From NCBI GenBank assembly GCA_030035585.1, contig CM057464.1:31699465-31763464 (forward strand): DNA of 64,000 nucleotides. Reading direction: 5' to 3'. Under the pieces are notes generated by a model. It made no database searches and was not told where the DNA came from. It was given only the letters and a program-made list of their open reading frames with translations. The DNA comes from Dugong dugon (lineage: Eukaryota; Chordata; Mammalia; Sirenia; Dugongidae). Position numbers and translations under genes: made by a program. Shown in pieces: positions 9,681-22,146 of the stretch (position 1 is its first letter; each line of letters starts with the position of its first letter).

Positions 9681-10254
9681 TTCAGGAATAAACACCATTA
9701 TAATGAATTCGTCTTGTATGTGGCAGTGTTAAAGAGACCATTTGTGTACTTATCTTCAGTAATACCCAAAGAACTTCATAATAATAACACAAGAATTAAT
9801 TGAGTATGGTACTTTGGAATTAATTACATGCAAACAGTAAACAGTCAATTTAAGCATGAAATAATTAACAATACACCGCAAACAATAAACAGCAGGTTGA
9901 TAATTCTAATTATTCTTCTCCTAGATTTGGGGGAAGTTCTTAAGTAGGTATGTTTTAAAGAAGTATCTCAAACAAAATTATACACTTTGTCCGAGTTTTT
10001 ATTAAAATAATCTGAGGAGTGCATCCTGAAACCCATATATGTAAGCATACTTTTTTCTAAGAACCTTTTTAAACAGTAACATTATTTATTGAGAATGACT
10101 AACACACATTGTGGCTATCTACACTATGACTGACATTTACAATATATATTGATTGAATGGGAATCTTAGTAGACCACACAGCAACTTAGCAAAGCTAAAA
10201 CAAATTTCTCGCTATACATACCTATTCCTCCAGTATGTGATACCACCATACGCA
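9681..10254. other. Non-coding DNA, no recognised element
   Basis: Nothing recognised. Confidence 0.45.
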
Positions 10255-10815
10255 GGGTTTTCTGAGGCCACACAAGGAATCACTCTTGATTTTTCTGTGT
10301 CCCTACTATGCAATCTATCAGCAAGTACTATGGATTCTGCCTTCAAAGCATCCTCTGAATCTGTTCATTTTCTGTATCTGAACTGCTACCACCACCAACC
10401 AAATCACCATCATCTCTTTCTTGGACTATTCCAGGTACCTCCTAACAGGTCCTACTTTTTCCATCACTGCTGTTCTGTTATCCATTCTCCATAGAGCAGC
10501 TTAGTGATCAATGAAGCATAAAACAAATTATGACACTCCCTGCCTGAAATCCACAAGTGGTTTTCCATCACACTTGAAAGAAAATTGAAATTCTGTATCA
10601 AGGCCCATAAGGCACTGCACCAACAGGTCCCTGCCTACCTCTTTAATCTCATTTCAAAAAATTTCCCCTGCCTCCTTCTTGGTAATACTTTCTCCTCATG
10701 CCTTTTGGGTAACTTCAGAAAAAGTCTGAATTCTTGTATTACAAAAGTTCTCGTCTCTTCAGAGAAGGCAACATTTATCTGCCTATCAATAATTTCCTCG
10801 CCTTTTAAAAATCTC
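10255..10815 (-). repeat. L2 LINE fragment
   Basis: The plus strand shows the complement of the L2 3' region in order: tcttggactattccaggtac ctcctaacagg, ctccatagagcagcttagtg, gacactccctgcctgaaatc, aagtggttttccatcacact and ccctgcctacctctttaatc tcattt. Mammal-wide element, strongly diverged; open frames on the plus strand here are antisense artefacts. Confidence 0.78.
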
Positions 10816-10858
10816 AGGGGAGAAATTACCTATAAACTAAAGAATTACTTAAGTATCT

Positions 10859-11296
10859 GTTAAGTGTTTTCTGTGTCCTCAAAATATGTTTTAAAGTTCT
10901 AACCCCTGTACTTGTAAACGTGACCCTGCTTGGGAACGGGGGTTTTCTTTTGTTATGTTAATGAGATAATACCAGAGCAGGGTGGGTCCTGAACCTAATC
11001 ACTTCTGAGTCGGGTCTTATAAAAAGAGCAGAATAGACACAGTGGCACACATGGAAGGAGATGACATATGAAGACAGACACACATGGTAGATGCATGTAC
11101 AAGCCCAGGAACTCTAAGGACTGGTGGCTACTAGAAGCTGAAGTAGATTGAAGGACATCAACCCATCCTCACCTCTGACAGTCACACCCTGAATTCAGCC
11201 TTCTAACCTCCTGAACTATGAGAAAGTAAATTTCTGTTCTTTAAAGCCACCAGCGTCTGGCATTTTTTCTTATGGCAGCAATACGTAACTAAGACA
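10859..11296 (+). mobile_element. Solo LTR, ERVL-MaLR type, with intact 5-bp target duplication
   Basis: The LTR runs from tgttaagtg...gtcctcaaaatatg to gcagcaatacgtaactaagaca. Internal landmarks are aacccctgtacttgtaaacg, gagcagggtgggtcctgaac and gtaaatttctgttctttaaa. It starts TG and ends CA. The pentamer gtatc occurs directly before (10,854-10,858) and after (11,297-11,301), as expected for this class. No internal genes remain. Confidence 0.82.
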
Positions 11297-11469
11297 GTAT
11301 CTTTTGTTCTCTAATTCAAAAAGGTTAAAAGCACCTGTTTTTCCCTAGAGAATGTTCCAAGAACAACACTATGTTTTATGTGTCATTTGAGTTTTGATCA
11401 CTCTAAGTAGAGCAGTATATATGTCTGTACTGCCTTATCAAACCTGTATTTAAAAATGGTCTATTTATA

Positions 11470-13166
11470 TGGAATAAAGAAATTCATAGACTCAAATGAC
11501 AATGAAAACATATCCTACCAGAACCTTTGGGACACAGCCAAAGCAGTGCTCAGAGGTCAGCTTATAGCAATAAATGCACATGTCCAAAAGAGGAAAGGGC
11601 CATAATCAAAACATTAACCCTAAAGCTGGAACAAGTAGAAAGAGAGCAGCAAAAGAAGCCCTCAGTCACCAGAAGAAAGGAAATAATAAGAATTAGAGAA
11701 GAATTAAATGAAACAGAGAACAGAAAAACAGTTGAAAGAGTTACCAAGACCAAAAGCTGGTTCTTTGAAAAAAATGGATAAACCACTGGCCAAATTGAAA
11801 AAAGAAAAACAGGAGAGGAAGTAAATAAACTTTATAAGAAATGAGATGGGTGATATCACAACAGACCCAACTGAAATTAAAAGAATCATAACAGAATACC
11901 ATGAAAAATTGGACTGTAACAAATTTGAAAACCTAGAGGAAATGGACAAATTTCTGGAACCTCACTACCTACCTAAACTAACACAATCAGAACTAGAACA
12001 ACTAAATAAACCTATAACAAAACAAGAGATTAAAAAGGTAATTAAAAAAAAAAAATACTCCCAACAAAAAAGGCACTGGCCTGGACAGTTTCACTGGAGA
12101 ATTCTATCAAAGTTTCAGAGAAGAGTTAAAACCACTATGTTTCAGAGCATAGAAAAGGATGGAATACTCCCAAATTCATTCTATGAAGACAGCATAACCC
12201 TGATACCAAAATCAGGTAAAGACACCACAAAAAGAGAAAATTACAGACCAATATCCCTCATGAACATTGATGCAAAAATCCTCAACAAAATTCTAGCCAA
12301 TAGAATTCAACAACATATTAAAAAAAAAAAAAAATCCACCATGATCAAGTGGGATTTATACCAGGTATGCAGGGATGGTTCCACATTAGAAAAACAATCA
12401 ATGTAATACATCACATTAATAAAACAAGACACAAGACCCACATGTTCTTACTAATTGATACAAAAAAGGCATTTGACAAAGTCCAACACCCATTCATGAT
12501 AAAATCTCTCAGCAAAATAGGAATACAAGGGAAATTCCTCAGCATAATTAAGGGCATTTATACAAAGCCAACAGCCAACATCATCCTAAATGGAAAGACT
12601 TTGAAAGCATTCTTCTTGAGAATGGGAACCAGACAAGGATGCCCTTTATCACCATTCTTATTCAACATGTGCTGGAGATCCTATCCACAGCAAATAGGCT
12701 AGAAAAAGAAATAAAGTGCATCCAAATTGGTAAGGAAGAAGTCAAAGTATCTCTATTTGCAGATGATATGATCTTATACACAGAAAACCCCAAAGAATTC
12801 ACAAGAAAACTACTGGAACTAATAGAAGATTCCAGCAAAATATCAGGATATACGATAAACATACAAAAATCATTTGGATTCCTCTACACCAACAAAGAGA
12901 ACTTTCAAGAGGAAATCACCAAATCAAAACTGTTTACAATAGCCACCAAGAAGATAAACTACTTAAGAATAAATCTAACTAGAGACGTAAAAGACCTATA
13001 TGAAGAAAACTACAAGATACTACTGCAAGAAACCAAAAGAAACCTGCATAAGTGGAAAAACATACCTTGCTCGTGGATAGGAAGACTCAACATTGTGAAA
13101 ATGTCAATTCTACCCAAAGTGATCTACAGATACAATGGAATCTGCATCCAAATTTCAATGGCATTT
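11470..13166 (+). pseudogene. L1 ORF2 remnant, middle part (RT domain)
   Basis: Fragments of ORF2p read in shifting frames: the pre-RT region ([19 protein letters not shown]), the start of RT ([20 protein letters not shown]), the conserved RQGCPLSP and, near 12,760, [12 protein letters not shown]. Compared with the intact ORF2 at 55,466 it lacks the endonuclease because of 5' truncation, and it carries several frameshifts, for example around the A runs at 12,048 and 12,320. It cannot make a working protein. Confidence 0.85.
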
Positions 13167-14189
13167 TTTTGTTGTTGTTGTGGTTTAAATGAAGTTTCCA
13201 TTTCAAGTTAGTCTCCCATACAAAATTTTATACGCACATTGTTATGTGACCCTAATTGCTCACCCCATTCTGCAACAGCACACGCCTCCTTTTCATCCCT
13301 GATTCCCAATGTCCACTCAACCAGCTCCTAACCCTCTCTGCCTTCCCATATCACCTCCGGACAGAAGCTGCCCCTTTGGTCCCTTGTATCTACGTGAGCT
13401 AAGAGGCACACCCCTGCTGAGCATCACTTTATGTCCCACAGTCCAGTCCAATCCCCATCTGAAGAGTTGGCCTCAGAAACTGTTTTAGTTCTGGGCTGAT
13501 AGAGAATCCAGGAGCTATGCTTTCCAGGGTTCCTCCAGTCTCAGTCAGACCATTAAGTCTGGACCTCTTACTAGAATTTGAGTTCTGCACCCCATCTTTC
13601 TGCTGCTCCATCAGGGACTGTCTGTTGTTTTCCCTGTCAGGGCAGTCATTGGTCGCCGGGCACCATCTAGTTCTTCTGGTCTCAGGCTGATGAAGTCTCT
13701 GGATTATGTGGCCCTTTCTGTCTCTTGGGCTAATACTTTCCTTGTGTCTTTGGTAGTCTTCATTTTCCTTTATTCCAGGTGGTTGGGACCAATTGATGCA
13801 TCTTAGATGGCCGCTTGCAAGCTTTTCAGACCCCAGATGCCACTCACCAAAGTAGGATGCAGAACATTTTCTTAATAAGCATTGTTATGCCAATTGACCT
13901 AGATGTCCCCTGAAGGCATGGTCCCCAGACCCCTACCCCTGCTACTCTGTCTCTCAAAGTATTTGATTGTATTCAGGAAACTTTTTAGCTTTGGTTTAGT
14001 CTAGTTGTGCTGACTTCCCCGGTAGTGTGTGCTATCCTTCCCTTAGCCTAAGATGATTCTTATCTACTATCCAATTAGTAAATAACCCTCACACTCCCTC
14101 CCCACCCTTGTAACCATCAAAGAATGTTTTCTTCTGTGTTTAAACCTTTTCTTGAGTTCTTATAATAGTGGTCTTATACAGTATTCGTC

Positions 14190-17100
14190 CTTCCATGACT
14201 GACTAAATTCCCTCAGCATAGTTAAGTTCCAGTTTCCTCCACGTTATAGGATGTTTCACGACTTCATCGTTTTTCTTTATCGTTGCGTAGTATTCCATTG
14301 TGTGGATATACCATAATTTGTTTATCCATTTGTCCGTTGATGGGCACCTACGATGTTTCCATCTTTTTGCTATTGTGAACAATGCTGCAATGAACATGGG
14401 TGTGCATGTATCTATTCTTGTGATGGCTCTTATTTCTCTAGGATATATTCCAAGGAGCGGGATAGCTGGATGTTATGGAACTTCTATTAACAGCTTTTTA
14501 AGGAAGCGCCAAATCTATTTCCAAAGTGGTTGTACCATTTACATTCCCTCCAACAGTGTATAAGTGTTGCAGTCTCTCCACAGCGTCTCCAGCATTTACT
14601 GTTCCATGTTTTTTGGATTACTGCTAGCTTTGTTGGGGGGAGATGATATCTCATTGTAGTTTTGATCTGAGCTTCTCTAATGGCTAATGATCATGAGCAT
14701 TTCTTCATCTGTTTATTAGCCGCCTGAATATCTCCTTTGGTGAAATGACTTTGCCCATTTTTTAGTTGGGTTATTTGTCTTTTTGTTGTGAGGTTTTGCA
14801 GTATCTTGTAGATATTAGAGATTAGATGCTTATCTGATTTGTCGTAACCAAAATTTTTCCCCAGTCTTAGGTTGCTTTTGACTCTTTTGGTGAAGTGTTT
14901 TGATGAGCATAAGTGTTTGATTTTTAGGAGCTCCCATTTATCTAGTCTCTCTTCTGGTACTTGTGCATTATTACTTATGGTTCATATTGTGTTTATGCCA
15001 TGTATTAGGGCTCCTAGATTTGTCCCTATTTTGTCTTTCATCATCTTTATCATTTTCAATTTTATATTTAAGTCTTTGATCCAGTTTGAGTTAGTTTTTG
15101 TGCATGGTGTGAGGTATGGGTCTTGTTTCATTTTTTTGCAGATGGATATCTAGTTATGCCAGGACCATTTGTTAAAGAGACTGTCTTTTCCCCAATTAAC
15201 AGACTTTGGGTCTTTGTCAAATACCAGTGGCTCATAGGTGGATGAACTTAATCTGGATTCTCAACTCTGTTTCATTGGTCTATGTATCTGTTTTTGTACC
15301 AGTACCAGGCTGTTTTGACTACCGTGGCAGTATAATAGGTTGTAAAATCAGGTAGTGTGAGGCCTCCCACTTTGTTCTTCTTCTTGAAAAATGCTTTATT
15401 TGTTCGGGGCCTCTTCCCTTTCCCTATGAAGTTGGTGATTTGTTTCTCCATCTCATTAAAAAATGCCAGTGGAATTTGGATTGGGATTCCATTGTATCTG
15501 TAGATTGTTTTGGGTAGAATTAACATTTCCACTATGTTGAGTAACCTATCCATGAGCAAGGTATGTTTTTCCACTTATGCAGGTCTCTTTTAGTTTCTTG
15601 CAGTAGTGTCATGCAGTTTTCTTTGTATAGATCTTTTACATCTCTGGTTAGATTTATTCCTAAGTATTTTATCTTCTTCTGGGCTGTTGTAAATGATATT
15701 GATTTGGTAATTTCCTCTTTGAGGTTCTTTTTATTGGTGTAAAGGAATCTAACTGATTTTTGTATGTTTATCTTGTATCCTGATACTTTGCTGAAATCTT
15801 CTATTAGTTCCAGTAGCTTTCTTGTGAATTCTTTGGGGTTTTCCATGTATAAGATCATATCATCAGCAAATAGAGATACTTTGACTTATTCCCTACCAGT
15901 TTGGATACCCTTTATTTCTTTTTCTGGCCTAACTGCTCCGGCTAGGACCTCCAGCAGAATGTTGAATAAGAGTGATGATAGAGAGCATCCTTGTCTGGTT
16001 CCCGTTGTCAAGGGGAATGCTTTCAAACTCTCTCCATTTAGGATGATGTTGGCTGCTGGCTTTGTATAAATGCCCTTAATTATATTAAGGAATTTCCTTT
16101 CTATTCCTATTTTGTTGACAGTTTTTAACTTGAATGGTTGTTGGACTTTGTCAAATGCCTCTTACACATCGATTGATAAGATCATGTGAATCTTTTGTTT
16201 TATTTCTGTGATGGATTACATTGATTGCTTTTCTAATGTTGAACAATCTTTGCACACCTGGTATATAGCCCACTTGATCATGGTGAATTATTTTTTTTAT
16301 ATGTTGCTGAATTCTACTGGCTAGAATTTTGTTGAGGATTTTTGCATCAATGTTCAGGAGGGATATTGGTCTGTAATTTTCTCTTTTTGTGGTGTCTTTA
16401 CATGGCTTTGCTATCAGGGTTATGCTGGCTTCATAGAATGAGTTTGGGAGTATTTCATCCTTTTCTATGCTCTATAATACCTTTAGTAGTTGTGGTGTTA
16501 CCTTTTCTCTGAAAGTTTGTAGAATTCTCCAGTGAAGCCATCTGGTCCAGGGCTTTTTTTTTGGGGGGGGGGGGGGCATTTTTTAATAACTTTTTAAATC
16601 TCTTATTTTGTTATGGGTTTATTTAGTTGTTCTACCTCTGTTTGTGTTAGTTTAGGTAGGTAGTGAGTTTCTAGAAATTTTTCCATTTCTTCTAGGTTTT
16701 CAAATTTGTTAGAGTACAATTTTTCATGGTAATCTGTTATGATTCTTTTAATTTCAGTTGGGTCTGTTGTGATAGCACCCATCTCATTTCTTATATGGAT
16801 TATCTGCTTCCTCTCCTGTTTTTCTTTTGTCAGTTTGGCCAGTGGTTTATCCATTTTTTTTATCTTTTCAAAGAACCAGCTTTTGGTCTTGGTAACTCTT
16901 TCAATTGTTTTTCTATTCTCTGTTTCATTTAATTCTGCTCTAATTCTTACTATTTCCTTCCTTCTGGTGCCTGAGGGCTTCTTTTGCTGCTCTCTTTCTA
17001 CTTGTTCCAGCTTTAGGGTTAATGTTTTGATTTTGGCCCTTTCTTCTTTTTGGATGTGTGCATTTATTGCTATAAGCTGACCTCTGAGCACTGCTTTGGC

Positions 17101-17970
17101 TGTGTCCCAAAGGTTCTGGTAAGATGTCTTTTCATTCTCATTTGATTCTATGAATTTCTTTATTCCATCCTTACTTTCTTTTATAACCCAGTAGTTTTTC
17201 AGCAATGTGTTGTTCAGTTTCCATGTGTTTGATTTTTTTTCCTTGCTTTTTGTGTTGTTGATTTCTCCTTTTATGGCTTTAAGGTCAGAAAAGACACTTT
17301 GTAATATTTTGATGTTTTGGATTTTGTTAAAGCTTGCTTTATGGCCTAATATGTGGTCTATTCTGGAGAATGTTCCAGGTGCTTCGGAAAAGAAAGTATA
17401 CTTGGCTGCTGTTGGGTGCAGTGTTTGATATATGTGTATGAGATCAAGTTGGTTGATTGTAGCATTTAGCTCTTCCGTGTCTTTGTTGAGCTTCTTTCTG
17501 GAAGTTCTGTCCTTCACCAAAAGTGGTATGTTGAAGTCTCTTACTACTATTGTGGAGCTGTCTATCTATCTTTTCAGTGCTGTTAGAGTTTGTTTTATGT
17601 ATTTTGGAAGCCCTGTCATTGGGTGTGTAATTATTTATTCTAGTTGTGTCCTCCTGGTGTATTGACCTTTTAATCATTGTATAGTGTCCTTCCTTATCCT
17701 TTGTGGTGGATTTTACTTTAAAGTCTATTTTGTCAGAGATTAATATTGCCACTCCTGCTCTTTTTTGAGTGTTGTTTCCTATATATATTTTTTCCATCCT
17801 TTGAGTTTTAGCCTGTTTGTGTATTTAAGTCTAAGGTGTGTCTCTTGTAGGCAGCATATAGATGGATCATGCTTTTTTATCCAATCTGCCATTCTCTGTC
17901 TCTCTATTGGTGTATTTAGTCTGTTTACGTTCAGCGTAATTATTGATAGGTATGAGTTTAGTTCTGTCAT
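14190..17970 (-). pseudogene. L1 ORF2 pseudogene
   Basis: The start at 17,970 reads [19 protein letters not shown], aligning with the endonuclease N terminus; LQETHL with the catalytic Glu follows. The longest surviving block (16,603-17,520) covers endonuclease and pre-RT sequence; [10 protein letters not shown] is intact, but SDHNAIK has become SDLKAIK, so the catalytic His is lost. The RT FADD box is absent as an open block, and only fragments such as [15 protein letters not shown] (15,532-15,858) and the C-terminal [19 protein letters not shown] remain. A 9-T/14-G homopolymer at 16,554-16,576 breaks the frame before the RT domain. Confidence 0.85.
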
Positions 17971-18409
17971 CCTGATGTCTCTTTTTGTGTGCTGTTCAGT
18001 TTCTTTGTTCCGCTTAATTTTCTGTGCTGAGTCGTTTTTCTTTATGTATTTTTTTCATCTTTTTCATTGTTGTTGATTTTGTGTTTGCTGAGTCTTTATA
18101 TTTTTCTGGTTTTTTATTTTGATTTGTAGGATAGTTAGTTTCCTTTGTGGTTACCTTAACATTTTCCCTTATTTTCTAAGTTTATACCATTGTTTTATTT
18201 CTTTATATTGCCTTGACTTCCCCTCCATATGAAAAATCCATGTGTGCATTTTTTAAGTTCCACTTTTTCATTTCAGTGTTGCCCTTTTTTACATATTGAT
18301 ATCTCTGTTTCCCTATTTTCAATGTTTTAGCTTTGATGTATTTTCGACTTCCCTATCTGAGTCAATATATGGTTGCTCTGTCCTGTGTTCTTGTCTTGCG
18401 TTGTTATCT

Positions 18410-19450
18410 GATGTTATTGATTTTCTAACCAGAGGACTCCCTTTAGTATTTCTTGTAATTTTGGTTTGTTGTTTGCAAATTCCCTAAACTTCTGTTTATC
18501 TGGAAATGCCCTAAAGTCACCATCATTTCTGAGAGACAGTTTTGCTGGACATATAATTCTTGGCTGGCAGTTGTTTTCCTTCAAGGCTTTATATATGTCA
18601 TCTCATTGCATTCTTGCCTGCATGGTTTCTGCTGAGTTCTCCGAGCTTATTCTCATTGACTTTCCTTTGTAGATGACTTTTCTTTTATCCATAGCTGCTC
18701 TTAAAATTCCCTTTTTAGCTTTGGTTTTGGTAAGTTTGATTATAATATGTCTTGGTGACTTTCTTTTGAGATCTACCTTATGTGGGATTCGATGGGCATC
18801 TTGGACAGATACCTTCTCATCTTTCATGATATCAGGAAAGTTTTCTGTCAACTAATCTTCAACAATTTTCTCTATTTTCTGTTATCCCACACTGTTCTGG
18901 TACTCCCATCACTCATAGGTTATTTCTCTTGACAGAGTTCCACATAACTCTTAGAGTTTCTTAATCTTTTTGATTCTTTTACCTGATTTTTCCTCAGATA
19001 AATTGGTGTCAAGTGCTTAACTTCAATGTAACTAATTCTGACTTCTACTGCCTCAATTCTTCTCCTATGACTTTCTATTGTATTGTCTAATTCTGAAATT
19101 TTATTGTTAATCTTCTGGTTTTCTGACAGCTGCCTCTCTGTGGATTCTTGCAGCTTATTAAATTTATTTTTATGTCTTGAATGATTTCTTTAAGTTCTGC
19201 TACTACTTTGTCTGTATGTTCTTTGGTGGTCTTTGTCTGTATGTTCTTTGGTGGTCTGTACGTTTTGAAGAATTTCCTTTCTAATTTCTAGAAGAGTTCT
19301 GTATATTAATCTTTTGTATTCTGCCTCTGGTAATTACAAGACATTCTCTTCCTCCAGAGAATGTATTGATTCTTTATTTTGGGAGCTTGCTGAAGCCATC
19401 ATAGACTGCCTCTTTATGTGATTTGATATTGACTGTTGTCTCCGAGCCAT
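18410..19450 (-). pseudogene. L1 ORF1 pseudogene
   Basis: The start at 19,450 reads ATGGCTCGGAGACAACAG. The best preserved block (18,603-18,851) matches the C-terminal half of ORF1p: ENFPDIMKDEKVSVQDAHR, KRKSPRHIIIKLTKTKAKK and SSENSAETMQAR. Several frameshifts separate it from the coiled-coil part. A nucleic-acid-binding chaperone by family, no longer translatable here. Confidence 0.78.
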
Positions 19451-20828
19451 CAATAAGTTAGTATAATTTGATTTTATATTTGTTTAGTGTGTCCTAGCTT
19501 CTTATTTTGTTTTGTTTTGATATGCCCAAATAGGCTGCTCCTGTGTGCTAGTTTGATTATTGGCGCCTTTGAAGCTCTAAATTCCTGTCACCAGGTAGTT
19601 AGTTCTGTAACTAAGTATGTGCACACAGGAGTCCGTTAAATTTTCCTGTATGGATTCAGCTCAGGTGTCCAGGCAGTCAGTCACCAAGTATGTGGTGCAG
19701 GCTCTCACCTATAGTCTTAGAGAGGCATGGGTGATTGGTGTAGGCACAGGTATCTGGCTGCAGTAGGGGGTCACATGCTGAACAAGACAGAGGGTTGATG
19801 GCTCCCCCTGACTGTCTGAAAGGAAAGCATGTCCCTATTCCCTAGAGAGAGTAGGTAGGTGAGTTTTGTAGCCAGACTGTGAGCACCCTACTCTGTTGGC
19901 TGTAAAGACTCGGAGGCACCACTTATTCTTGGACCTCTGTAGCAGGTGGCTAGGTGGTATAGGTGGAGCCACCAGTCCTCAAGCCCCTGGTGCAGACCGG
20001 TAAACGTGCCTGCTTAAAGGGCAGGGCTGTGTCAAGCATCACAAATCTGCCACTTCACAGCTGAAACAGTTGAAGTTAGACTTCAGGTGTTTCCTCTGTT
20101 GTACTATGGTAGTGAGGGCTCAAGCTGTTGAGATGGGTCCACACAAGTCTATACAGGGTTAGAAGGCACTCAGAGTTTGCGGACCCCTTATGCCTGTGTC
20201 TAGCAAAGCAGCTGTGCCAACCCTGAGTTCCTGGCTTAGGGGAGCCAGTAGCTTATTTGTTTCCTCTTCAAGGCCAGGAGAATGGGTCAGGGCCCCTTTT
20301 GGGATCTACATCTGGCCCAGGGGACTCAGAGACTTAGGAAGCCAGCCGGACCAGTGCACAGCATGGAGGGAGGAGGTAAAAGGGAGAGAGGTTTTTCCCA
20401 AATTGGCTTTTTTTTTTTTTTTTTTTTTTAATCCTCACGAAAGTCCACACGTATGTACTTATCTTTAGCCACTTGGGAGCTGCTTTTCACTGGTTTGGAC
20501 TGTCCAGGAAGAATCTCTGATGCTAGATCTCTCTCGATATGGAAACTGCCTCCCGTGCTCACGCGTGGAGCTATATGCATGCTTCACTGCACACCTCCAA
20601 GCTGGTTGCGGCTAAAGAGCTGCGGCTCCAGCCGAATCTGGTCTGGCACTCCTCGCTTCTTCTGAACCATCTCCCTCTCTCTCCACCACTCAGTGCGAAT
20701 CCTCAATTTTGCCTTGTTTAGGGCTCCTAGATATTCACATACAATCAAATCACTTGTTTTTCCAGGTCTTTGTTGTAAGAGGGATATAGGAAGCCGTCTA
20801 ACTACTCTGCCTTCTTGGCCCCACCTCC
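19451..20828 (-). promoter_or_regulatory. 5'UTR/internal promoter of the dead L1
   Basis: About 1.38 kb between the L1 5' end and the ORF1 start. The YY1-type site seen in the related copy at 48,414-48,434 (gccatcttgg on the plus strand) is here ccttcttgg, so the core is mutated. A T run at 20,408-20,430 is an A run in the L1 sense. This 5'UTR type differs from that of the young L1 at 52,286 and is probably inactive. Confidence 0.6.
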
Positions 20829-20849
20829 CAATGCATTTTTTTTAATGAG

Positions 20850-22146
20850 ATGGAGAAAGAAATCGCCAACTTCATATGGAAAAGGAAGATGCCCAGGATC
20901 AGTAAAGCATTACTGAAGAAGAACAAAGTGGGAGGCCTCACACTACCTGATTTTAGAACCTATTATACTGCCACGGTAGTCAGAACAGCCTGGTACTGGT
21001 ACAAAAACAGATACATAGACCAATGGAGCAGTATTGCGAATCCAGACATAAGTTCATCTACCTATGAGTAGTTGATATTTGACAAGGGCCCAAAGTCCAT
21101 TAACTGGGGAAAAGATAGTCTCTTTAACAAATGGTGCTTGCCTAATGGATATCCATCTGCAAAAAACTGAAACGAGATCCATACCTCACACCATGCACAA
21201 AAGCTAACTAAAATGGATCAAAGACCTAAATATAAAATCAAAAACCATAAGATCATGGAAAAAAAAATAGGGACAATGCTAGGAGCCCTAATACATGGCA
21301 TAAACAGAATACAAACCATAAGTAACAATGCACAAACACCAGAAGAGAAACTAGATAACTGGGAGCTCCTAAAAAATCAAACACTTCTGCTCATCAAAAG
21401 ACTTCACCAAAAGAATCAGGAGACAACCTGGGAAAAATTTTTTGGCTTCAATAAATGCAGTCAGGGTCTAATCTCTAAAATCTACAAGATACTGCAAAAC
21501 CTCAAGAACAAAAAGACAAATAATCCAGTTAAAAAATGGGCAAAGGATATGAACAGGTGCTTTGCCAAAGAAGACATTCAAGCAGCTAACAGACACATGA
21601 GGAAATGCTAATGATCATTAGCCATTAGAGAAATGCAAATCAAAACTACAATGAGATACAATCTAACCCAACAAGACTAGCATTAATCCAAAAAAACACC
21701 AAATAATAAATGTTGGAGAGGTTGTGGAGAGACTGGAACACTTATACACTGTTGGTGGGAATGTAAAATGGTACGATCACTTTGGAAATTGATTTGGTGC
21801 TTCCTTAAAAAGCTAGAAATAGAAGTACCATAGGATCTAGCAATCCTGCTCCTTGGCATATATCCTAGAGAATTAAGAGCCGTCACATGAATAGAGATAT
21901 ATATACTCATGTTCATTGCAGCACTGTTCATGATAGCAAAAAGATGGAAACAACCTAGGTGCCCATCAACGGACAAATGAACAAACAAATTACAGTATAT
22001 TCACACAATGGAATATACTATGCAACAATAAAGAATAATGATGAATAAGTGAAACATCTTTTAACATAGAGGAATCTGGAAGGTATTATGCTGAGTGGAA
22101 TTAGTCAGTCGCAAAAGGACAAATATTGTATAAGACCACTATTACA
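20850..22146 (+). pseudogene. L1 ORF2 remnant, C-terminal part
   Basis: Continuation of the split ORF2 after the nested L1: [40 protein letters not shown], then the region that should hold the CCHC motif (tgttggagaggttgtggaga, 21,712-21,731), and an end matching 'KDKYCIRPLL'. Stops and frameshifts are present throughout. Confidence 0.82.

Larger units (their letters stand above)
13171..20828 (-). mobile_element. Full-length L1, dead, inserted in another L1
   Basis: Reading the minus strand it starts at 20,828 with gggaggtggggccaagaagg cagagtag, the standard L1 5' end. A ~1.4-kb 5'UTR, ORF1 and ORF2 remnants and an older-type 3'UTR follow, ending at 13,171 with caacaacaac-like sequence. Length is about 7.7 kb. 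The target duplication is caatggcattttttt (from 13,157) against caatgcatttttttt (from 20,829). ORF1 and ORF2 have many stops and frameshifts. Confidence 0.87.

Noticed and set aside
10153..10863. Plus-strand frames of 113 and 92 codons
   Set aside because: They fall in an antisense L2 fragment, which explains the sequence.
16603..17520. 305-codon minus frame as a functional gene
   Set aside because: It is the largest surviving piece of a broken L1 ORF2; upstream and downstream parts are in other frames.
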